DNA from: Candidatus Eiseniibacteriota bacterium
GTDB taxonomy: Bacteria; Eisenbacteria; RBG-16-71-46
Reading direction: 5' to 3'
Length of the DNA: 8,022 nucleotides
Assembly (NCBI GenBank): GCA_023249815.1
Contig: JAHFBX010000123.1
Location: 1 to 8,022 of the forward strand
Shown: piece after piece, positions 1-4,512 of the stretch
How the letters are laid out: the number at the start of each line of letters is the position of its first letter
Numbering within the stretch: the first letter of the stretch is position 1
Made by a program: the position numbers and the translations under genes
Notes under the pieces: model-generated
Seen by the model: only the letters and a program-made list of their open reading frames with translations
Database searches by the model: none
Told to the model about the DNA's origin: nothing

Positions 1-1
1 G

Positions 2-421
2 GCACGCACGAACGCACGCGGTCTCGGAAGCCTCGTGCGCTTCACCGGACCACGGTCGCACGCGGAGACGCGCGCGCTCCAGCGTTCGGTGGACGCGCTG
101 CTGCTATGGAAGCCGCGAGCGGACGGCTATCGCACGATGGTGCCCGGCAAGCTCTATGAGTACCTGGACAGCGGCCGGCCGATCGTCGCGCTGCTTCCCG
201 AGGATGATGAAGCGGCGGCGCTCGTGAGGCGAGCGGGCGGGCGGGTGCTTCCGCCGGGAGACGCCGGCGCGCTGGCGGGCGAACTCACGGCGCGCCTCGA
301 CCACTGGCGCGAGACGGGGCGCACGCCGGATGCCCGGCCGGAATGGCTGGACGACCACACGCGCGAGCATCTGGCGGGCGAGCTCGCGCGGGCGCTCGAC
401 TCGCTCGTGGAGCGCGCATGA
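2..421 (+). CDS. Glycosyltransferase, GT4-like C-terminal (nucleotide-sugar binding) domain, 5' partial
   Basis: This is the last 139 codons of a gene that begins left of the window; the reading frame is open from base 2 to the TGA at 419-421. The visible part resembles the second Rossmann domain of GT-B fold, family GT4 glycosyltransferases. It starts with a 'VRFTG' strand, followed by an 'SVDALLL' segment (usually 'aDvlll'), then 'GKLYEYLDSGRPIVAL', the conserved P-x-K-x-x-E-Y-(x)3-G-x-P nucleotide-sugar binding region, with the Glu that normally contacts the donor ribose. 'AGGRVLPPGDAGALAGEL' is the typical 'G.G..v.pgD...la.al' tail. The likely role is transfer of a sugar from a nucleotide-sugar donor during surface polysaccharide or glycolipid synthesis. 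Donor and acceptor cannot be told from this fragment. Its stop overlaps the start of the next gene (ATGA), so the two are probably translated together. A GTG at 35 is in frame, but homology-like sequence continues upstream of it. Confidence 0.85.
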   Translation, partial: ARTNARGLGSLVRFTGPRSHAETRALQRSVDALLLWKPRADGYRTMVPGKLYEYLDSGRPIVALLPEDDEAAALVRRAGGRVLPPGDAGALAGELTARLDHWRETGRTPDARPEWLDDHTREHLAGELARALDSLVERA

Positions 422-1995
422 CACCAACGGCACCGGGCGCGCGCGTCGAACGGGTGGCACTCGTCGCCGCGGTGCTGCTGTGCGCGGCGCTCGCGTGGCC
501 ACTCCGTCACTACGTCACGGACGATACGTTCATCCATCTCCAGTACGCGCGAAACGTCGCCGAGGGCCGCGGCTTCGTGTTCAATCCGGGCGAGCGCGTC
601 TACGGCAGCACGAGCCCGCTCTGGGTCGTGCTCCTGGCCGACGGCATCGCGCTTGGCGGAGACGGGCTCGCCGTGGCGCGCGCGTTTGGAGCGCTCGCGA
701 CGCTCGCTTCGCTTGTGCTGTGGTTCGCGCTCATGCGACAGACGCTCTCGAGCCCGTGGCTTCGCGCCGCGTCAACGCTCGCGTGGGCGGGGCATGCGTG
801 GATGTCGCGCTGGTCGCTCTCGGGGATGGAGACGCCGCTCGCGGTGGCGCTCGTGCTCGCGGGCTTCGTGGCGTTCACCTCCGGCGAACGTTGGGGGAGC
901 CGGCCGCGCGCCACGAGCCTGCTGTGGTCGCTCGCCGGGCTCGTCCGGCCCGAGTGTGCATTGCTCGTCCTGCTCTGGGCCCTGGCGCGCGTCGTGGAGG
1001 AAGGCCCGATCCGTGGTGCCAGGCGCTCGCTCGCCGAGCTGTGGCCGGCGCTGCTCGTCCAGGGCGGCTGGCTCGCGTTCGCGAGCATCTACTTCGGCGT
1101 GGCGTGGCCCAACACGCTCGCCGCCAAGGCGGCGGGAGGGGTGGGGCTCGATTACCACGTCGAGCAATTCCAGCGGCAGGCGGGGATCGTCGCCGCCACG
1201 GACGGCGTACTGGTCGCGCTGTTGCTGGTCCTGCTCGCACTCCGTTTCGCGCGCGGGGGTCGGCCGGCGCTGCGGCCAGCGCTCCGCGGGTTGCCCTGGG
1301 CTTGGCTCGCCGCGGTGCCGCTCCTCTATATGGTGCGCGGCGTCCCGGTGCTGTCGCGGTACATGGTGCCACTGCTCCCGGTCGTGGGCTGGCTCGCGTG
1401 GCGCACGCTCGACCGCACGCTCGCGCCTCGCCCGGTGATGACACCCGCCACGGACGCGCCAGCCCGGTGGGCTCGCTCGAACGCGCGGGTCGTCGTGATC
1501 GGCCTCCTGCTCGCCGGCGTCGTGCTGGCGCAGAACGTGGTCGTGTGGCGGCGCGTCGTGCGCCCCCAGGTGGATTCGTTCAGCGCTGGGCTCCAGGCGA
1601 GTCTCATTCCCTGGGGTCGCTGGTTCCACGACCACGCGCCTGCGGACGCGGTGATCGCCGCTCCCGACATCGGCGCGCTCGGCTACTTCGCGCGACGACG
1701 CGTCGTGGACCTGGCCGGGCTCGTCACGCCGGCGATGGTGCCGGTGCTCGAGCGCTGGCCGCAGGAGGAAGCCGTGTCACGATTCGAGTTCGCACGTTTT
1801 TCGCGGCCCGGCTTCCTCGTGGATCGCGCCGCGATCGCGTGGGACCTGCAGCGCAGGAGCCCGTGGGCTGTCGCGCTCGTTCCGCTGGGTCACGCCGAGG
1901 TCCCGAACCTTGGGATCGCCCGCCCCGATGCGGCGGTCTACTCCTTCTATCGCATCGACTGGGCCGCGTACGACTCACTCGCCGCCGCTCACTGA
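418..1995 (+). CDS. Multi-pass GT-C type membrane glycosyltransferase (AftB-like)
   Basis: This 525-residue integral membrane protein probably transfers a sugar from a polyprenyl-phosphate donor on the outer face of the cytoplasmic membrane. A first hydrophobic helix (about residues 13-29) is followed by 'YVTDDTFIHLQYARNVAEG' and 'FNPGERVYGSTSPLW'. This is the DD-F-I...Y-A-R-N...G.G-F-V-F-N-P-G-E-R-V.G.T-S/N-P-L-W signature seen in AftB-type arabinofuranosyltransferases and their many uncharacterised relatives. In the GT-C superfamily the Asp pair after TM1 (D35, D36) sits at the active site. Later landmarks are 'SGMETPL', 'GLVRPE' (about 175-180), 'WPNTLAAK' and 'SRYMVPLLPV' (about 312-321), with many hydrophobic helices between. 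A soluble, mostly periplasmic C-terminal part follows the last clear helix (about 360-380) and includes an 'IAAPDIGALGYF' segment, a pattern common in these proteins. The ATG at 418 is chosen because GGAG (409-412) lies 5 nt upstream and it overlaps the previous stop; an in-frame start at 343 would lie deep in the upstream gene. The substrate is unknown; AftB-like describes the family only. Confidence 0.8.
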   Translation: MTPTAPGARVERVALVAAVLLCAALAWPLRHYVTDDTFIHLQYARNVAEGRGFVFNPGERVYGSTSPLWVVLLADGIALGGDGLAVARAFGALATLASLVLWFALMRQTLSSPWLRAASTLAWAGHAWMSRWSLSGMETPLAVALVLAGFVAFTSGERWGSRPRATSLLWSLAGLVRPECALLVLLWALARVVEEGPIRGARRSLAELWPALLVQGGWLAFASIYFGVAWPNTLAAKAAGGVGLDYHVEQFQRQAGIVAATDGVLVALLLVLLALRFARGGRPALRPALRGLPWAWLAAVPLLYMVRGVPVLSRYMVPLLPVVGWLAWRTLDRTLAPRPVMTPATDAPARWARSNARVVVIGLLLAGVVLAQNVVVWRRVVRPQVDSFSAGLQASLIPWGRWFHDHAPADAVIAAPDIGALGYFARRRVVDLAGLVTPAMVPVLERWPQEEAVSRFEFARFSRPGFLVDRAAIAWDLQRRSPWAVALVPLGHAEVPNLGIARPDAAVYSFYRIDWAAYDSLAAAH

Positions 1996-2001
1996 GCGGC
2001 G
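1983..2001 (+). other. Perfect 8-bp hairpin over the stop codon of the membrane glycosyltransferase gene
   Basis: CGCCGCTC (1983-1990) and GAGCGGCG (1994-2001) form a GC-rich 8-bp stem with a 3-nt loop (ACT) that includes the first base of the TGA stop. No U-run follows directly, so this is not a classical intrinsic terminator. It could act with the hairpin at 2010-2027 to stabilise the 3' end of the upstream message, or assist Rho-dependent termination. Function is inferred only from position. Confidence 0.4.
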
Positions 2002-2009
2002 ATGGGCCA

Positions 2010-2060
2010 ACTGCACGCCCGTGCAGTCAGGAAACATCGGACCCGCCCGTTTTTTCTTTT
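2010..2060 (+). terminator. Possible weak or non-canonical terminator: hairpin plus distant T-rich tract
   Basis: ACTGCAC (2010-2016) pairs with GTGCAGT (2021-2027) around a GCCC loop. A T-rich tract (2050-2060, one C among the Ts) follows only 22 nt later, too far for a standard Rho-independent terminator. It does lie between the end of the glycosyltransferase gene and the mraZ promoter, where a terminator would be expected. The same T tract abuts the predicted -35 box, so it may instead serve as an AT-rich element that helps RNA polymerase bind. Confidence 0.3.
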
Positions 2061-2088
2061 GACTCCGGTGAAGCGCACGGCCTATCTT
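2059..2088 (+). promoter_or_regulatory. Predicted sigma70-type promoter of mraZ and the dcw operon
   Basis: TTGACT (2059-2064) matches five of six positions of the -35 consensus, and TATCTT (2083-2088) matches four of six of the -10 consensus, with an 18-bp spacer. A T-rich stretch (2050-2060) lies directly upstream in otherwise very GC-rich DNA. Transcription would start near 2095, immediately before the repeat array at 2097, so operator-bound MraZ would occupy the initially transcribed region. The match is by eye and no start site has been mapped. Confidence 0.6.
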
Positions 2089-2096
2089 GCGCGGCT

Positions 2097-2156
2097 GTGG
2101 GGAGCGGTGGGGAACCGTGGTAAGTCTTGGGGAGCGGTGGTTCCCCGTGGAGCGCT
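2097..2156 (+). promoter_or_regulatory. MraZ operator: six direct 10-bp repeats
   Basis: Six adjoining 10-bp units start at 2097, 2107, 2117, 2127, 2137 and 2147: GTGGGGAGCG, GTGGGGAACC, GTGGTAAGTC, TTGGGGAGCG, GTGGTTCCCC and GTGGAGCGCT. TGG is invariant at the same place in every unit. In E. coli the MraZ protein binds TGGGN direct repeats separated by 5 bp, that is with a 10-bp period, in front of mraZ. Here units 1, 2 and 4 match TGGGN and units 3, 5 and 6 are TGGNN variants. One turn of helix per repeat puts all boxes on the same DNA face, as expected for the ring-shaped MraZ oligomer. Location between promoter and mraZ strongly supports autoregulation. Confidence 0.8.
2149..2152 (+). promoter_or_regulatory. 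mraZ ribosome binding site inside the last operator repeat
   Basis: GGAG at 2149-2152 is the only good Shine-Dalgarno match before the ATG at 2163, with a 10-nt spacer, at the long end of the usual range. It forms part of the sixth 10-bp repeat (2147-2156), so operator and ribosome binding sequence share bases. It supports the ATG at 2163 rather than the in-frame TTG at 2127, which lies inside the operator. Confidence 0.55.
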
Positions 2157-2162
2157 CACGCG

Positions 2163-2612
2163 ATGGCGACCTTTCTCGGCACCGAGACGTATGCGATCGA
2201 CGACAAGAATCGCGTCGTGGTGCCGGCCGCGATGCGGCGCGTCGGGGGGACGAAGAAGCCGCTCGAGAAGTTCGTGATGATGCGAGGTCTCGACGGCTGC
2301 GTGTGGCTGTACGCGCAAGAGGATTGGAAGCGCCTCGAGGAATTGCTCCAGCGACTGTCGACGGGGCCCAAGGATCATCGGGCGTTCGCGCGGACCGCGC
2401 TGGTCGGAGCAAGCAAGGTGACGGTGGATAAGCAAGGACGCATCACGATCTCCCCGTCACTCATGGGCCATGCAGGTCTCGGCAAGGAAGCCGTGCTGCA
2501 TGGCCAAGTCGGACGCATCGAACTGTGGGCGCCGCAACGGTTCCAGAGCGGTCTCGTCACCGAAGCGGCGGACTACGATGCCTTGGCGGAGAAGGTGCTG
2601 GGGGGCGAGTGA
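2163..2612 (+). CDS. mraZ: Transcriptional regulator MraZ
   Basis: This 149-residue protein is the usual length for MraZ, a DNA-binding protein of the SpoVT/AbrB swapped-hairpin class that forms rings and regulates the dcw cluster. Both half-domains are present. The N-terminal copy is 'FLGTETYAIDDKNRVVVPAA' (residues 4-23), matching the family pattern F-L-G...D-x-K-x-R-x-x-(I/V)-P-A. The C-terminal copy is 'VDKQGRITISPSL' (about 88-100), matching D-x-x-G-R-I...L. In the first copy the common Gly after Lys is Asn (N16), a small deviation. The ATG at 2163 gives the standard N-terminus; starting at 2127 would add 12 residues encoded by operator DNA. The gene is first in the dcw operon, directly downstream of a six-repeat operator that it probably binds itself. 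Its TGA shares one base with the ATG of the STAS gene (TGATG), pointing to coupled translation. Confidence 0.95.
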   Translation: MATFLGTETYAIDDKNRVVVPAAMRRVGGTKKPLEKFVMMRGLDGCVWLYAQEDWKRLEELLQRLSTGPKDHRAFARTALVGASKVTVDKQGRITISPSLMGHAGLGKEAVLHGQVGRIELWAPQRFQSGLVTEAADYDALAEKVLGGE

Positions 2613-3070
2613 TGGTGACGCGGGCCGGATCGACAGAGGATCGCACGTCCGTGACGATGAACCTCCAGTTCACGCGCGGCCGCCACGGCGCTGCCGCGCG
2701 GCTGGAAGTGCACGAGCGGCCCGCCGGCCGGGTCGGGCTGCTCGCGCTGCGCGGCTGGGTGGACTTGTCGGCCGCGCGCGGCATCGAGCGGGCACTGGAC
2801 GACCTCGCGGCGCGCGGCGTGACGCGCCTCGTCGTGGACTGCTCGCAGCTCCTGCACATCGACTACCGGCTGGTGCCGCGACTCGCGGACGCGCTCGTCC
2901 AGTTCGAAGCGCATGCGGGCGCGGTCGGGCTGTGCGGCCTGTCCCGCTACCTCCGCGACCTGTTCCGGCTCACGGGCTCCGACGCCAAGCTCGCCTGCTG
3001 GCCTTCGGCGGCGGAGCTGCTGGAGGCGGCTCCCGGTGACGCCGGACGAGAACGTGAGCGCGCTTCATGA
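2612..3070 (+). CDS. STAS-domain protein, unusual insertion between mraZ and rsmH
   Basis: The 152-residue product has a charged N-terminal stretch (about 1-30) and one STAS domain (about 31-142), the fold of anti-sigma-factor antagonists such as SpoIIAA and of MlaB. The order of elements fits: 'VGLLALRGWVDLSAARGIER' resembles the 'v..l.G.lD...a..l' start; 'GVTRLVVDCSQLLHIDYRLV' resembles 'r.lvlDls.v.fiDSsGl'; 'GAVGLCGLSRYLRDLFRLTG' resembles 'g.l.l.g.s..v...l.ltG'; and a final helix follows at 'SAAELLEAA'. At the normal phosphorylation site (D-S-S/T-G) it reads D84-Y85-R86-L87, so there is no Ser or Thr to phosphorylate and no Gly. Simple control by an anti-sigma kinase is therefore unlikely. 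No membrane segment is seen. The ATG at 2612 overlaps the mraZ stop by one base and has G-rich sequence (2600-2605) upstream; the ATG at 2657 is an alternative that keeps the whole domain but lacks a well-placed ribosome site. The gene overlaps rsmH by 35 bp. The family is fairly certain, the role unknown. Confidence 0.8.
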   Translation: MVTRAGSTEDRTSVTMNLQFTRGRHGAAARLEVHERPAGRVGLLALRGWVDLSAARGIERALDDLAARGVTRLVVDCSQLLHIDYRLVPRLADALVQFEAHAGAVGLCGLSRYLRDLFRLTGSDAKLACWPSAAELLEAAPGDAGRERERAS

Positions 3071-3974
3071 GCCGGTGCTCGTGCGCGAGACGCTCGCCTT
3101 CCTGGGCCCGCGGCCGGGACTGTTCCTGGACGCCACGCTCGGTGATGCCGGTCACGCCGAGGCCCTGCTGCACGCCGACCCCGGCGTGCGCCTGCTCGGG
3201 AGTGATCGCGACCCAGAGGCGCTCGCGTTCGCTCGCCAGCGGCTGGCGCGTTTCGGAGGTCGGGTGACGCTCGTGCACGGGACGTTTCGCGACCTGCCCG
3301 GGCACCACGCGGCCAACGGTGGCGAACGTCTCGCGGGAGCGCTATTCGATTACGGACTGTCCTCGCGCCAGATCGGGGACCCCGCACGCGGCATGAGTTA
3401 CCGGCAGGAGGGGCCGCTCGACCTGCGTATGGACACGAGCCAGGGCGAGCCGCTCGCCGAGAAGCTCCTGCACGCGGACGAGGATGAACTGACGAACGTG
3501 CTGCGCACGCACGGCGACGTGGGTCCGGCCCGCGCGATGGCGCTCGCGATCCTGGTCGCGACACGCGCCGGCGAGCTCACGAGCACGCGCCAGCTCGCGG
3601 GCATCGCGAGCCGCGTGCTGCGCGACACGCGGCCGGGTGCCGTGGCGCCCGTGTTCCAGGCGCTGCGCGTGTGGGTGAACGACGAGATGGCGGACCTGGA
3701 AGCCGGCCTGGCGTGGCTCCCGGACGTCATGGCCAACGATGCCGTGGTGGTGACGCTGTCCTACCACTCGGGCGAGGACCGGCGAGTGAAGCTGGCGTTG
3801 CGCGGCGTCCCGCGCGCGGGCTCGCGCCGACTTCCCCCCGCGGCCGACGAGCCCGCGCCGGGCCCCTGGCATGAACTCACCAAGCGTGTGGTCACCCCGT
3901 CGGAGCAGGAACAGGAGTTGAACCCGCGCGCGCGCAGCGCGCGCCTCAGGGCCTTCCGGAGGAAGCCGAGATGA
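3036..3974 (+). CDS. rsmH: 16S rRNA (cytosine1402-N4)-methyltransferase RsmH (MraW), divergent
   Basis: RsmH uses S-adenosylmethionine to methylate N4 of C1402 in the 16S rRNA decoding centre. The 312-residue length is typical (about 310). Recognisable elements: 'HEPVLVRETL' at the N-terminus; 'LDATLGDAGHAEALL' (about 31-45, the SAM-binding D-x-T-x-G...G-H motif); 'GSDRDPEAL' (55-63) with the acidic residues that bind the SAM ribose; 'FDYGLSSRQI' (104-113, usually DLGVSS); 'RGMSYRQEGPLDLRMD'; 'FQALRVWVNDEM' (207-218); 'SYHSGEDR' (242-249, usually SFHSLEDR); and 'NPRARSARLR' (296-305). Several normally constant residues differ: GGGGH is GDAGH, HSLEDR is HSGEDR, and the Y-G-E-E region reads 'THGDVGPA'. 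The GTG at 3036 is chosen because GGAGG (3022-3026) lies 9 nt upstream; the GTG at 3054 would also give a plausible, six-residue-shorter protein. It overlaps the STAS gene by 35 bp and the ftsL gene by ATGA. Identity is near certain; full activity is not. Confidence 0.92.
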   Translation: MTPDENVSALHEPVLVRETLAFLGPRPGLFLDATLGDAGHAEALLHADPGVRLLGSDRDPEALAFARQRLARFGGRVTLVHGTFRDLPGHHAANGGERLAGALFDYGLSSRQIGDPARGMSYRQEGPLDLRMDTSQGEPLAEKLLHADEDELTNVLRTHGDVGPARAMALAILVATRAGELTSTRQLAGIASRVLRDTRPGAVAPVFQALRVWVNDEMADLEAGLAWLPDVMANDAVVVTLSYHSGEDRRVKLALRGVPRAGSRRLPPAADEPAPGPWHELTKRVVTPSEQEQELNPRARSARLRAFRRKPR

Positions 3975-4408
3975 GACGTGCAGGGAAGCGATCCGCCCCC
4001 TCATGGCGCATGACCGACGCCCGCGCGCTCCAGCCGGGCTGGCTGTTGGGCGCCCTCATGCTGCTCGCCATCCTGCTGCTCGAAGTCTGGCAGCAGTCGG
4101 CCGTTGCCAGCCTGTCCGTGCGCGCCGGCCGTGCGAACGAGCAGCTCCAGCGCGCCAGCAACGACCTCGAGTGGACCCGCGCACAACTCGACCAGAACAC
4201 GCGACGCTCCGAGGTGGGGTCGCTCGCGTTCAGCGCCGGTGTGCGACCCGCGGACGCCACGCAAGTCGTTTGGCTGCCCGCGGACTACCTCGAGGAGGAC
4301 GGGGCCGTGGCGGACCCGAACGCTTCACCCGCGCTGCTCGGCGCCGCGGGTCGCGCGCTCCAGTCTCTCGTGCCGGAAGCGAAGGCACGGGGCCGCCACG
4401 TGAACTGA
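3971..4408 (+). CDS. ftsL: FtsL-like cell division protein
   Basis: FtsL is a small bitopic membrane protein that, with FtsB/DivIC and FtsQ/DivIB, activates the septal synthase FtsW-FtsI. This 145-residue product has the right layout: a short basic cytoplasmic N-terminus (about 1-22), one transmembrane helix beginning at 'WLLGALMLLAILLLEVW' (about 24-40), and a periplasmic polar helix rich in Gln, Asn, Arg and Glu (about 48-80) likely to form a coiled coil. 'AFSAGVRPADATQVVWLP' resembles the 'a..lGl..p...qVv.l' end of FtsL proteins. The remaining tail (about 110-145) is not recognisable. FtsL sequences are poorly conserved, so the call rests largely on topology and on its place between rsmH and ftsI, the standard dcw position. 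GGAGG (3958-3962) lies 8 nt before the ATG, which overlaps the rsmH stop; the in-frame ATG at 4010 would still precede the membrane helix. Confidence 0.8.
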   Translation: MRRAGKRSAPSWRMTDARALQPGWLLGALMLLAILLLEVWQQSAVASLSVRAGRANEQLQRASNDLEWTRAQLDQNTRRSEVGSLAFSAGVRPADATQVVWLPADYLEEDGAVADPNASPALLGAAGRALQSLVPEAKARGRHVN

Positions 4409-4512
4409 CCGAATCGCCGATCCGGCGAGCGAGCTGTCGTACCGGCCGCGTCACAGCACCGCGCAAGTGGGGCCGGCGGTCTGCGTGAACCGCCGTTCCA
4501 TGGAGGGAACAG
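4409..4512 (+). other. ftsL-ftsI intergenic gap with two small hairpins
   Basis: This is the only real gap inside the dcw run. TCGCCG (4414-4419) pairs with CGGCGA (4423-4428) around a 3-nt loop just after the ftsL stop. CGGCGGT (4474-4480) pairs perfectly with ACCGCCG (4489-4495) around an 8-nt loop, ending 6 nt before the GGAGGG ribosome site of ftsI (4502-4507). Neither hairpin has a U-run, so terminators are unlikely; roles in mRNA processing or in tuning ftsI translation are possible. No convincing sigma70 promoter is visible. Confidence 0.4.
4502..4507 (+). promoter_or_regulatory. Ribosome binding site that decides the TTG start of ftsI
   Basis: GGAGGG sits 5 nt (6 nt from GGAGG) before the TTG at 4513, an ideal spacing. 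The next in-frame candidate, ATG at 4528, is preceded by AAGGAG with no spacer at all and lies too far from GGAGGG. The TTG start is therefore favoured. Confidence 0.65.

Noticed and set aside
330..2123. Long + strand frame (about 597 codons) over the membrane glycosyltransferase
   Set aside because: Out-of-frame shadow: the Arg/Ala-rich translation has no family features, while the 418-1995 frame shows clear GT-C motifs.
2127..2162. Upstream TTG start for mraZ at 2127
   Set aside because: It would translate operator repeats 4 to 6, has no ribosome site, and adds residues before the standard MraZ N-terminus at 2163.
3924..3944. Alternating CGCGCGCGCGCAGCGCGCGC tract near the rsmH end (possible Z-DNA or hairpin)
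   Set aside because: The tract encodes the conserved N-P-R-A-R-S-A-R motif of RsmH in GC-rich codons, so coding constraint explains it.
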